DNA of 35,223 nucleotides from positions 1 to 35,223 of the forward strand of contig CAZIWJ010000005.1 in assembly GCA_964542855.1 (NCBI GenBank), read 5' to 3'. Source of the stretch: CAZIWJ01 sp964542855. Its GTDB lineage: Bacteria; Bacteroidota; Bacteroidia; Cytophagales; Cyclobacteriaceae. The notes under the pieces are model-generated. The model saw only the letters and a program-made list of their open reading frames with translations. It did not search any database and was not told the origin of the DNA. The translations under genes were made by a program, and so were the position numbers. Shown one piece after another: positions 1 through 8,354 of the stretch; position 1 is the stretch's first letter, and the number at the start of each line of letters is the position of its first letter.

Positions 1-180
1 ATTTTTTATTATTTACACGATAAGAAGTGCCATCGGTTTTTCTACCCCTCTTTGCTGCTGAATCATTACTCCCTGATTATAACTAGACATTACAGATTCA
101 TGATTTTTTTCTGAAAGGTTTTTTTGTTCTGCAATTACTGTGCGTATGCGAACATAACTGTATTAAAACGAACACTTTAT

Positions 181-440
181 TTGTTTGCAAAAGCGCCCGG
201 GGTTGAGCAATTCACCCGCATTTGTCATGCCGAAGAGCAGTTGTTTCGGGTAGAGGAACAAACCATTGACCAGGACCGGGTTTATTAGGCCGATTCAAAT
301 TTCTACCAGTTTTTTGGCTATGGGGTTTTGCAGGGTGACCCGCAGATATTTTGGATCAGCCAACCCGTTGGGTAAAACCATCCGTGCAGGGGAAGACGAG
401 TAGAAATACCACGTATCTGGAGTGGATAAAAGCGAAAATT
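181..440 (+). pseudogene. Decayed fragment of a MacB/FtsX-type ABC transporter permease
   Basis: Reading from 187 gives APGVEQFTR, then EEQLFRVEEQTIDQDRVY, a TAG stop at 286-288, then ADSNFYQFFGYGVLQGDP. After a shift to another frame (from 362) it continues NPLGKTIRAGEDE, a TAG stop at 401-403, and KYHVSGVDKS. This is the order found in the periplasmic core domain of the large Bacteroidota FtsX/MacB permease family ('GVE..R', 'FF.F.LL.GDP', then 'NPLGKTI...V.GV'). The roughly 20 residues that normally separate the last two motifs are missing, so there is a deletion with a frameshift as well as two in-frame stops. No start, membrane segments or C-terminal half are seen. Bases 1-180 before it are AT-rich and hold nothing I can name. 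I identified the family from memory of its motifs, without a search. Confidence 0.7.
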
Positions 441-473
441 GAGGATTATTTCGGAGAAAATACAGAAATAAAA

Positions 474-504
474 AAAGGCAGCTATGTTTATAATAGCTGC
501 CTTT
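474..504 (-). terminator. Intrinsic terminator downstream of the initiator tRNA
   Basis: A perfect 12-bp stem (474-485 with 493-504, core GGCAGCTAT/ATAGCTGCC) encloses a 7-nt loop. Read on the minus strand it is followed by a T-rich tract (complement of the A run at 466-476). It begins about 10 nt after the tRNA 3' end, so it most likely ends that transcript. Confidence 0.85.
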
Positions 505-514
505 GCTTAATAAG

Positions 515-587
<73 letters not shown>

Positions 588-601
588 ATGTATCTTTATT
601 T

Positions 602-617
602 ACGGTACTGTTACCGT
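602..617. promoter_or_regulatory. Small perfect inverted repeat upstream of the initiator tRNA
   Basis: ACGGTA-ctgt-TACCGT lies 15-30 nt before the tRNA 5' end. It could be a leader hairpin removed during 5' maturation, or a protein-binding site. Six-base arms can arise by chance, so I only record it. Confidence 0.25.
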
Positions 618-778
618 GTTTGTTTCATTTATTAATAGGATGACAAAATTAGTAGTTGCTTTTTAAAATCCAAAACTCTACCCCACTTATTGTTATTTTT
701 TTGGTCGTACTTGCTCTGGTTAATCGCAGGGTATTTTTTTACCTTCGTCTATAAATCTCCATTAAATCCATAACCGCT

Positions 779-1462
779 ATGAAGTTTACCTACTACGGCC
801 ATTCTACTTTCCTGGTAGAAATAAAAGACCACAAAATTCTTATCGATCCTTTCATTTCACCTAACGAACTGGCCAGGGATATTGATATCTCAACCATTCG
901 GCCCGATGTGATGCTCATTACTCACGGGCACGAAGACCACGTAGCCGATGCACTGCCAATTTTGGAGAATAATCCAGACTGCTTGCTGGTTTCTAATTTT
1001 GAAATCGTTAACTGGTTCCAGGAAAAGAACGTAAAAAATGCACACCCCATGAACCACGGCGGAACCTACGACCTGGGCTTTGCCAAAGTAAAATACGTGA
1101 ATGCTGTGCACTCCAGCATAATGCCCGATGGTGCCTACGGCGGAAACCCGGGGGGCTTTATCCTTTTCGGTGAGGAAAAGGCGGTATACTATGCCGGCGA
1201 CACCGCCCTCACTACTGATATGCAACTCATTCCCCGCTTTGCAGCCATTGACCTGGCCATTCTACCCATCGGCGATAATTTTACCATGGGCTACGAAGAT
1301 GCCATTGTTGCGGCCGAGTTTGTAGAATGCAACCGGGTAGTGGGTATGCACTACGATACATTTCCCCCGATTAAAATCGACAAGGATAAAGCCATCGGGG
1401 CTTTTAAAGAAGCGGGATTAACCCTTACATTACTTCCCGTTGGCCAGTCGATTACTGTTTAA
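779..1462 (+). CDS. UPF0173 metal-dependent hydrolase (metallo-beta-lactamase fold)
   Basis: The 227-residue length and layout match the UPF0173 (YtkL-like) branch of the metallo-beta-lactamase superfamily. The N-terminus has GHST (His8), which is typical of this family. The metal motif is THGHEDH at residues 48-54 (His49, His51, Asp53, His54). Further ligands are His111 (NAVHSS), Asp141 (YYAGDTAL) and His191 (GMHYDTFP). These should bind two metal ions and activate water for hydrolysis. The physiological substrate of the family is unknown. It has no signal peptide, so it should be cytoplasmic. The ATG at 779 begins the conserved MKFTYYGHST start. The next gene begins on the base after its stop codon, so the two are probably co-translated. 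Confidence 0.93.
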   Translation: MKFTYYGHSTFLVEIKDHKILIDPFISPNELARDIDISTIRPDVMLITHGHEDHVADALPILENNPDCLLVSNFEIVNWFQEKNVKNAHPMNHGGTYDLGFAKVKYVNAVHSSIMPDGAYGGNPGGFILFGEEKAVYYAGDTALTTDMQLIPRFAAIDLAILPIGDNFTMGYEDAIVAAEFVECNRVVGMHYDTFPPIKIDKDKAIGAFKEAGLTLTLLPVGQSITV

Positions 1463-2209
1463 ATGACGTTCATTGGCATTGATGGCACCCCGGGTGGGTG
1501 GATAACAGTTGCTGAGGATAACCACTCCCTGGTACCGGCCTGGATTCCCGAAGAAGGTATTACTGGTTTCCTGGATAAAATCATAGGCAATAAACAGGTA
1601 CAGGTAGGGATTGATATCCCCATCGGGCTTCCCGACGCCAGTTGTCCGCTTAACCGGGCCTGCGATGTTACCGCCCGATCATTGCTTCAGTGGAAAAGCA
1701 GTTCCATTTTCGCGCCCCCGTGCCGGGAAGCTTTACACGCCCTGAAGGAAGGATACCCGGCCGCTTCCCGGGCCAACCAGGAGGTAATGGGCAAGAAGTT
1801 ATCCAAGCAGAGTTTCTTTATTGCCGGAAAAATGAAAACCATCGACGACTGGATTCAGCCAGCCTATCAGCAGCAGGTGCATGAAATACATCCTGAACTG
1901 GCTTTTACCCAGCTTAACGGAAGGGTTCCCCTCCTCTTTAAAAAAAACCAGGGGAACGGTATTTGCCAGCGGTTGCTCATTTTACAAGCGCATTTTCCAA
2001 ACCTTACTGCGGAATGGTTTGCCACTCACCAGCAGAACCTGGGTGCCAGTAAAACCGATGACCTGCTCGATGCCCTGGTGTGCCTGCTTACCCTGAAGCT
2101 GAAAAGAAAAACCCTGCCCTATGGATTACATGAGCAGGGTAATGAGTATTTAACCGCAGACAGCAGGGGGCTGGAAGCCACCATTACCTTCCCGGTTACT
2201 GTTTTGTAA
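1463..2209 (+). CDS. DUF429 family protein (predicted RNase H-fold nuclease)
   Basis: This 248-residue protein opens with FIGIDGTPGGW, the characteristic start of DUF429, and continues with VGIDIPIGLPD (Asp51), SSIFAPPCREAL, EIHPELAF and KTDDLLDALVCL. All are recognisable family blocks. DUF429 has been predicted from its fold to be an RNase H-like nuclease, with the acidic residues (Asp7, Asp51, the Glu of EIHPE, the Asp pair near the C-terminus) forming the site, but I know of no firm activity. The start codon directly abuts the preceding stop, and no separate ribosome-binding site is obvious, which suggests translational coupling. Its 3' end overlaps the convergent hemL by 14 bp. Confidence 0.85.
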   Translation: MTFIGIDGTPGGWITVAEDNHSLVPAWIPEEGITGFLDKIIGNKQVQVGIDIPIGLPDASCPLNRACDVTARSLLQWKSSSIFAPPCREALHALKEGYPAASRANQEVMGKKLSKQSFFIAGKMKTIDDWIQPAYQQQVHEIHPELAFTQLNGRVPLLFKKNQGNGICQRLLILQAHFPNLTAEWFATHQQNLGASKTDDLLDALVCLLTLKLKRKTLPYGLHEQGNEYLTADSRGLEATITFPVTVL

Positions 2210-3494
2210 TTACTTCCAGGGCTTCCTTGTTGGCCTGAACAACAGCGTCGATATCCTCATTACTCAGTGCATTCGAAATAAACAGGGACTCGAACTGCGA
2301 GGGGGCCAGGTACACGCCACGGTGCAGCATTTCGCGGAAGTAGTTCCCAAACATTTTAATATCGGATGAGGAGGCCGAATCGAAGTCGGTAACCTTTTCA
2401 TGGGTAAAAAACAGGCTGAACATAGAACCGAGGTGATTAATGGTATAATCCAGGTTCAGGGCTTTCAGGTTATAGTGGATTCCTTCTACAATTTTCGTGG
2501 TAATGGTTTCCAGTTCCTTGTAAACTTCCGGGTGGTCGCACAGGTACTGTAGCATGGCTTTTCCCGCAGCCATGGCGATAGGATTACCGGATAACGTTCC
2601 GGCCTGGTATACCGGGCCCTGCGGAGACACGTAGTCCATTACTTCCTTTTTGCCCCCGTAAGCACCTACGGGTAGTCCGCCACCAATAATTTTTCCCAGG
2701 GCTGTCATATCGGGAGTAACCCCGTATAATTCCTGAGCACCGCCGGGAGCCAGGCGGAAACCGGTCATCACCTCATCGAAGATTAACAGGATGTCTTCCC
2801 GGTCGCAAATTTCACGAAGCCCTTGCAGGAAGCCGGGTTCGGGTAATATGCAGCCCATGTTACCGGCTACCGGTTCAACCATGATGCAGGCTATATTATC
2901 TTTGTTCGCCTGAACCAGTTCTTCTACGCTTTGCAAATCGTTGTACCTGGCCAGCAGGGTATCTTTGGCCGTTCCTTCAGTAACTCCGGGGCTACTGGGC
3001 ACTCCCATGGTCATGGCACCGCTTCCGGCAGCAATCAGGAATGAATCGCCGTGGCCGTGGTAGCACCCGATGAACTTTACGATTTTGTCGCGCCCGGTAT
3101 ACCCCCTGGACAGGCGGGCAGCCGACATGGCCGCTTCGGTACCGGAGTTTACCATCCGCACCTTTTCAATGCTGGGTACCATGCTTGTAATTAGTTCGGC
3201 AATAGCAACCTCGTTGGCGTTGGGGGCACCAAACGACAGCGAGTGAGGAATTGCTTCTCGTACTGCTTCTTCCACTACTTCAGGAGCATGCCCCAGTATC
3301 ATGGGGCCCCACGAGTTAATCAGTTCAATGTAGCGGTTATCGTCTTCATCGTACATATAGGCCCCTTTAGCCCGCTTAATAAATAGCGGATCACCGCCTA
3401 CGGCTTTAAATGCGCGAACCGGTGAGTTTACACCGCCGGGAATGTATTGCTGCGCTGCTGAAAAGAGCGATCTGCTTTTTTCAATTGATTGCAT
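2196..3494 (-). CDS. hemL: Glutamate-1-semialdehyde 2,1-aminomutase
   Basis: HemL converts glutamate-1-semialdehyde to 5-aminolevulinate, the last step of the C5 route to the tetrapyrrole precursor, in the cytoplasm with PLP. The 432-residue protein has the expected family length. It contains the N-terminal SRSLFSAAQQYIPGGVNSPVRAF block, VNSGTEA (residues 116-122, phosphate binding), CYHGHGD, FDEVMTGFR (Asp240, PLP ring) and the Schiff-base lysine Lys268 in TALGKIIGGGLPVGA. These separate it from general class III aminotransferases. It starts 23 nt after the stop of the periplasmic-receptor gene, so it is probably transcribed with that gene and guaA. Its tail overlaps the oppositely oriented DUF429 gene, and I see no terminator there. 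Confidence 0.97.
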   Translation of the reverse strand: MQSIEKSRSLFSAAQQYIPGGVNSPVRAFKAVGGDPLFIKRAKGAYMYDEDDNRYIELINSWGPMILGHAPEVVEEAVREAIPHSLSFGAPNANEVAIAELITSMVPSIEKVRMVNSGTEAAMSAARLSRGYTGRDKIVKFIGCYHGHGDSFLIAAGSGAMTMGVPSSPGVTEGTAKDTLLARYNDLQSVEELVQANKDNIACIMVEPVAGNMGCILPEPGFLQGLREICDREDILLIFDEVMTGFRLAPGGAQELYGVTPDMTALGKIIGGGLPVGAYGGKKEVMDYVSPQGPVYQAGTLSGNPIAMAAGKAMLQYLCDHPEVYKELETITTKIVEGIHYNLKALNLDYTINHLGSMFSLFFTHEKVTDFDSASSSDIKMFGNYFREMLHRGVYLAPSQFESLFISNALSNEDIDAVVQANKEALEVITKQ

Positions 3495-3517
3495 AAAATT
3501 TTTTTTTGTTGTAAGGG

Positions 3518-5028
3518 TTACCGTATGCTAATTTCTGCCGGTTGCAACCGATAATCTTTCATTTTTACGATGGGTACAACCCGGTTATCATTAGAATTGT
3601 AATAGTTATACCCGTTAAAGAACGTAGAAGGGTAAACGGTTGGTTCAGCAAACCGCTTTTGAAAGTAAATTCCATTTTCGTAAAGCTGCTTGCCAATAAA
3701 ATACATCAGGTCGTAGCCCTTCAGTGCGAACCGGGAGGGCACGGCGTAGTAGCGGTTGGCGTAGCGGTTGCGAAACTTTTCCAGGGCGGGTTTATTTTCT
3801 TCCGGTACGAAATCAGGATCGATCCAGTAAATCTCCAGGTCTTCCAGCTGGTTAAGCGATACATTTCTTATATCAGTTAAATCGCGCATACCCACCAGTG
3901 TAATACTATCGTTTATAGCCAGTACCGCACTCATGGCATTGGTAATCATCACCGGATCTTTGGATGCTACGAATACGTGGCTTAATCGCTGCGTACTGTC
4001 GGTTAGTGTGCTGTCTCTCTTTTCCAGGATGTCCATCATTTCGTTGGCTCCGGCCGAAGTGAACCCCCGCATCAGCATCACCCGCCGGTTGGGTTTGGAA
4101 AGGAATTGTTCCCGGTAGCTGTACGCCAGGATTGAATCCTGGCTCGACGTGCCGTAGAAGATGGTAGCAAATTGTTCGTCCAGTTCTTCAGTAGTAAAAT
4201 CGGCTGCCTTGCGGGCCTGCCGTTCCAGTGCAGGGTAAGAAAGGAACGCAAATTCATTATCTTCTACAATGGCTGAATTGCTAGACAGGGGGTTAAAATT
4301 ATTGATCTTGTTATCGAAAGCAAACCGGGATACCAGCGGACTGGTTTCGGGAAACAGCGGTCCGATAATGAGGTCGGCTGTTTGCATTTTCTCCGAATTC
4401 AGTATGCGGAGTGTATGGTCAGCATCCCTTTTAGAATCGTAAGCCTGCAATTCAATAGAAATGTTTTCCTTCCGAAGGTCTTCCACGGCCAGGCGGATAC
4501 CCTGGTACAGGTCGATGACAAACTGGTTGCCCTGTCGGCGCTGCTCGGTGGATAACTGGTCGTACAGGAAGGGAAGAACCAGGGCTACATTGTACTGGTC
4601 TTTTTTCACCGACATATNNNNNNNNNNNNNNNNNNNNNNNNNNNNNNNNNNNNNNNNNNNNNNNNNNNNNNNNNNNNNNNNNNNNNNNNNNNNNNNNNNN
4701 NNNNNNNNNNNNNNNNNGCTGCCATCCAAAAATAAACATGGCCAATTTCCTTCCAATCGGGGTAAAGCCGTGCAATCTGGGAAAACATGTTACTGGCTTT
4801 CTGGTAGTCGGCCAGCCGGAAAGCACTTAGTCCGAAGTAATACGAAGCATATTCCTTATATGGGTTACTGGGCTTTTTGGCAGTGGCAGGCCCAAACATT
4901 TCGATGGCCAGCGCGTACTGCCCGTTGCGAAACAACACTTTGCCAGCCTGGAATCTTTTCTGATAGTCACTTTGCTGGGCAGTAACGAATAGTGGTAAAA
5001 AAATGAGTAAAACAGTAAGCGTACGCAT
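3518..5028 (-). CDS. TPR plus periplasmic-binding-protein (LpoA-like) receptor, interrupted by an assembly gap
   Basis: The N-terminal part (5028 down to 4718) starts MRTLTVLLIFLPLFVTAQQ, a clear signal peptide, followed by tetratricopeptide-like helices (KRFQAGKVLFRNGQYALAIEMF; YYFGLSAFRLADYQKASNMF). After the gap, the C-terminal 366 residues form a type I periplasmic-binding-protein fold: YNVALVLPFLYDQ, GIRLAVEDL, LIIGPLFPETS, VTLVGMRDL-like strands, GYDLMYFIG. In many Bacteroidota a similar receptor, often with LysM, sits next to guaA and is called an amino-acid-ABC-type or LpoA-like protein. I infer an envelope role, perhaps in peptidoglycan synthesis, not transport, because no permease is nearby. 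The two halves lie in different frames, but the gap length is arbitrary, so this does not show a frameshift. The ATG at 5028 is preferred because it begins the signal peptide. Confidence 0.75.
4618..4717. other. Assembly gap (100 N)
   Basis: Exactly 100 N, the usual placeholder for a gap of unknown length between contigs. It falls inside the TPR/receptor gene, so part of that protein is missing and coordinates across it are nominal. Confidence 0.99.
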
Positions 5029-5054
5029 GATTACTTGTTCGGGTATAGTAGAAT

Positions 5055-6599
5055 TTATTCCCATTCTATGGTAGCGGGGGGTTTAGAGCTGATGTCGTAT
5101 ACAACGCGGTTAATTCCTTTTACTGTATTAATGATAGTGTTAGAAACGTCAGCAAGAAAATCGTAAGGCAGGTGGCTCCAGTCGGCTGTCATTCCATCTA
5201 CACTAATTACTGCTCGCAGGCACACCACCTGCTCGTAGGTCCGTTCATCTCCCATTACACCTACGGCCTGAACGGGAAGTAAAACCGCGCCGGCCTGCCA
5301 CACTTCATCGTAAAGTCCTTTATCTTTTAACCCGTTAATAAAAATTGCATCGGCTTCCTGCAGCAGGTTTACTTTTTCCGGGGTAATGTCGCCCAGAATG
5401 CGGATGGCCAGTCCGGGACCGGGAAATGGGTGCCTTTGCAGAATGGTGTTAGGAATTTCCAGAGCTTTCCCCACTTCCCTAACTTCATCCTTAAACAGTG
5501 AACGCAGGGGTTCCACCACTTTCAGGTGCATGCGTTCGGGAAGCCCACCAACGTTATGGTGCGATTTAATGGTAGCTGAGGGCCCTTTCACCGAAACTGA
5601 TTCAATTACATCGGGGTAAATTGTACCCTGCCCCAACCAGCTTACTTCGCTAATTCGCCGGGCCTCTTCGTCGAACACCTCAATAAAAGTATTCCCGATT
5701 GCCTTTCGCTTCAGTTCGGGATCGCTGATTTTTCTCAATACTTTGTAGAACCGGTCTTTAGCATCGACACCAGTTACATTCAGCCCCATGTGCTGGTATG
5801 ATTCGAGCACCTCTTCAAATTCGTTTTTACGCAGTAGTCCGTTATCTACGAAAATACAATGCAAACGGTCGCCAATAGCCTGACTAATGAGGGTAGCGGC
5901 CACCGAGGAGTCTACCCCCCCGGAAAGGCCCATGACCACCTGTTCATCTCCCAGTTGATTGCGTAACTGGTTAAGGGTACTTTCCACGAAAACATCGGGG
6001 GTCCAGTCCTGCCTGCACCCGCAAATGTGGACCACAAAATTGCGTAGCAACATTTTACCCTGTTCGGTATGGGTAACTTCCGGGTGGAACTGAATGCCGT
6101 AAGTATTAGTATTTTTAACGTGGTAAGCGGCTACGTTTACCGTTGGAGTGCTGGCAATAACTTCAAAATTATCGGGTAACCGGGCTATGGTATCGCCGTG
6201 CGACATCCACACCTGCGTATCGGTTGTCATTTCTTTCAGTAAGGGAAAATGCTGATCGAGGTGAACTAGCCGGGCCCGGCCGTACTCACGGATAGAAGAA
6301 GGCAGTACTTCCCCACCCTGCTGGTGGGCCATGAGTTGTGCCCCGTAACAAACGCCTAATACCGGCAGCGATTCGGGCAGGTTGTCGGTAGAAATTACCG
6401 GTGCCTCATCGTCCAGTACCGAGCACGGACTACCGGAAAGAATTACGCCCCGCAGTATGTGTTCTTCGTCTTCCTGTAAAGCTTCCCCGAGCTGCGCATA
6501 CGGATAAATTTCGCAATACACGTTCAGTTCCCTCACCCGGCGGGCAATCAGTTGGGTATACTGGGAGCCAAAGTCTACGATCAGGATTTTTTCTATCAT
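5055..6599 (-). CDS. guaA: GMP synthase (glutamine-hydrolysing)
   Basis: GuaA makes GMP from XMP, ATP and glutamine. The 514 residues hold the class I glutamine amidotransferase domain with nucleophile Cys84 (LGVCYGAQ) and the His172/Glu174 pair (FHPEVTHTEQG). The ATP-pyrophosphatase domain follows, with its P-loop SGGVDSS at 226-232, and then the C-terminal dimerisation domain ending in KPPATIEWE, the conserved family terminus. The oxyanion-strand motif reads GSPCSV where GSPASV is more usual, a mild substitution. The start at 6599 gives the standard MIEKILIVDFGSQYTQ. The gene leads a minus-strand unit with the receptor gene (26 nt gap) and hemL. A promoter-like pair lies immediately before the start codon. 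Confidence 0.98.
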   Translation of the reverse strand: MIEKILIVDFGSQYTQLIARRVRELNVYCEIYPYAQLGEALQEDEEHILRGVILSGSPCSVLDDEAPVISTDNLPESLPVLGVCYGAQLMAHQQGGEVLPSSIREYGRARLVHLDQHFPLLKEMTTDTQVWMSHGDTIARLPDNFEVIASTPTVNVAAYHVKNTNTYGIQFHPEVTHTEQGKMLLRNFVVHICGCRQDWTPDVFVESTLNQLRNQLGDEQVVMGLSGGVDSSVAATLISQAIGDRLHCIFVDNGLLRKNEFEEVLESYQHMGLNVTGVDAKDRFYKVLRKISDPELKRKAIGNTFIEVFDEEARRISEVSWLGQGTIYPDVIESVSVKGPSATIKSHHNVGGLPERMHLKVVEPLRSLFKDEVREVGKALEIPNTILQRHPFPGPGLAIRILGDITPEKVNLLQEADAIFINGLKDKGLYDEVWQAGAVLLPVQAVGVMGDERTYEQVVCLRAVISVDGMTADWSHLPYDFLADVSNTIINTVKGINRVVYDISSKPPATIEWE

Positions 6600-6603
6600 T
6601 TGG

Positions 6604-6637
6604 CAAAAATAACAGGCCTAATGGTAAATTCACCAAA
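6604..6637 (-). promoter_or_regulatory. Bacteroidota-type promoter candidate for guaA
   Basis: On the minus strand, TTTG (6634-6637) is followed 22 nt later by TATTTTTG (6604-6611), an exact match to TAnnTTTG. The guaA ATG begins only 4 nt after this element, so transcription from it would give an almost leaderless message. The spacing is at the long end for this promoter class, and AT-rich DNA makes chance matches possible. Confidence 0.4.
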
Positions 6638-6833
6638 ATTTACAGAAATGTAGTTTATTAAGCCTCTTTAATATACCTGCTTTTAAACTGGTTATCAATC
6701 CGATAAGGCATACCCGAATAAACCAACCGGTACGAGAAAAGGCAACAAATATTTAATATACAGTATTGTAAAAAGTTCTTGTAAAGCTTTAAACTTAAAT
6801 GACATTTAATGTGTATGCTGTGAATATCATAAA

Positions 6834-6862
6834 AAACCCTGCCAGGAATCCTGGCAGGGTTT
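6834..6862 (-). terminator. Intrinsic terminator of the DegP gene
   Basis: A perfect 13-bp stem AAACCCTGCCAGG/CCTGGCAGGGTTT around a 3-nt AAT loop. On the minus strand it is followed by a T run (complement of the six A at 6831-6836). It begins about 22 nt after the protease stop codon. The remaining stretch to guaA (6600-6830) holds only AT-rich DNA and the guaA promoter candidate. Confidence 0.9.
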
Positions 6863-6884
6863 GTTGTAAACAATCTATCTATCT

Positions 6885-8354
6885 CTATAAACCAAATCCG
6901 TAATAATACTTTCTATTGTCATCGGGATAATACCCCTCAAGCATGATACCTTCTCCGGCATTTTTCAATGCTTCAATTAGTTCGTTAACAGAAGAAACTG
7001 GTTTTCTGTTCACTCCTGTTACGATAAAGCCTTTTTTTATCCGGGTTTGCTCGCTTAAACGGCCGGGATACAATTCTTCAAGTTTAACGCCGCCGTCCAT
7101 ACCCAACGCTTCCTTTTCTTCTTCAGTAAGGTCAGAGAATTCTGCACCTAACGACCGGAATATCTCCGTACTGGCTGAACGGACGATGTCGGTGTTACCG
7201 CTTCGATTTTTAAGTTCAACTTCCAGGTCGAAAACTTCACCATCGCGATTAATAGTTACCGTTACCGATTCGCCCGGTCGTTTTCTTCCAATAGCTTCCT
7301 GCAATTCGGGAACCGAACCGGTTTGTTTACCATTCACGGCTACAATTACATCACCGGATTCAATTCCTGCACCGAAGGCCGCGCCACTTTCTGAAAGGCC
7401 GTTTACGTAAACTCCTTTCACTACATCGAGTCCTTTCTCTTCGGCCAGGTCATCATTTACGTCGCGAATGGTTACTCCCAGGAATGCCCGCTGTACTTCA
7501 CCGTATTCTCTCAGGTCTTCCACTACTTTCACCACAATATTAGCAGGTACTGCGAAAGAATACCCGGAATAAGATCCGGTGGGCGAAGCAATAGCAGTAT
7601 TAATTCCTATTAGTTGTCCGCCAAGATTAACCAGCGCACCTCCACTGTTCCCCGGGTTTACAGCTGCGTCGGTTTGAATAAACGATTCGATAGCCGTTCG
7701 GCTTTGTCGCTGCAAAATATTGATACTTCGTGCCTTGGCACTAACAATGCCGGCAGTTACCGTTGATTCCAGGTTAAACGGGTTACCCACTGCTAATGCC
7801 CACTGACCAACTTTCACTTCATCGGAATTACCGATAGGTACAACCGGTAAACCAGTTTCATCTATTTTTAGTAAAGCCAGGTCGGTGGTCGGGTCGGTTC
7901 CTATTACTTCGGCTTTATACTCCCGGTTATTGTTCAGTTTCACCATAATTTCTGTGGCTTTATTAATTACGTGGTTGTTCGTAACCACGTACCCGTCGCG
8001 GCTAATGATTACCCCTGATCCGGAAGCCTCACGGTTTCGCTGGCGGGGCTGATCGGGCATATTAAAAAAATCGCGGAACATGGGTGGTATCTGCTGTTGG
8101 CCGCGTGCACTGGTTGCCGATGATACGGACGAACGAATATGCACTACGGCAGGCGTTACCCTTTCGGCCGCTTCTGAAAAATCGACGATGGCTTTTTCGC
8201 CATCAGTATTCAGGTAGCTTACGGGCTGGGTATCGTAGTAAATAGGCTCACTACCTTCCTGCTTAGTGTCTTCGGGGGCCAGCATGAAGTATCCTCCTAG
8301 CGCGATAGCTCCACCGACAATGGCGCTGATTATACTGTTTCCTATAGATTTCAT
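6885..8354 (-). CDS. degP: Do/DegP-family periplasmic serine protease (HtrA)
   Basis: The 489-residue protein has an N-terminal hydrophobic segment (residues 8-25, IISAIVGGAIALGGYFML) that probably anchors it to the inner membrane or acts as a signal. The trypsin-like domain carries the triad His128 (VVTNNHVI), Asp158 (TTDLALLK) and Ser237 (NPGNSGGALVN). Two PDZ domains follow: about residues 290-375, with YVNGLSESGAAFGAGIESGDVIVAVNG, and a second, weaker one ending at the C-terminus (KKGFIVTGVNRKPVSSVNELIEAL). This is the usual layout of envelope quality-control proteases that degrade misfolded exported proteins. It is monocistronic, with its own terminator and a long divergent intergenic region shared with susC. 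A weak promoter-like pair (TTTG, 19 nt, TGGCTTCG) lies upstream with two mismatches. Confidence 0.95.
   Translation of the reverse strand: MKSIGNSIISAIVGGAIALGGYFMLAPEDTKQEGSEPIYYDTQPVSYLNTDGEKAIVDFSEAAERVTPAVVHIRSSVSSATSARGQQQIPPMFRDFFNMPDQPRQRNREASGSGVIISRDGYVVTNNHVINKATEIMVKLNNNREYKAEVIGTDPTTDLALLKIDETGLPVVPIGNSDEVKVGQWALAVGNPFNLESTVTAGIVSAKARSINILQRQSRTAIESFIQTDAAVNPGNSGGALVNLGGQLIGINTAIASPTGSYSGYSFAVPANIVVKVVEDLREYGEVQRAFLGVTIRDVNDDLAEEKGLDVVKGVYVNGLSESGAAFGAGIESGDVIVAVNGKQTGSVPELQEAIGRKRPGESVTVTINRDGEVFDLEVELKNRSGNTDIVRSASTEIFRSLGAEFSDLTEEEKEALGMDGGVKLEELYPGRLSEQTRIKKGFIVTGVNRKPVSSVNELIEALKNAGEGIMLEGYYPDDNRKYYYGFGL

Noticed and set aside
4461..4985. Plus-strand frame running through the N gap
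   Set aside because: It exists only because N codons are read as open. The minus strand holds the real receptor gene.
6658..6873. 71-codon frame on the minus strand between guaA and degP
   Set aside because: It covers the degP terminator, has no family likeness, and its composition looks like AT-rich intergenic DNA.
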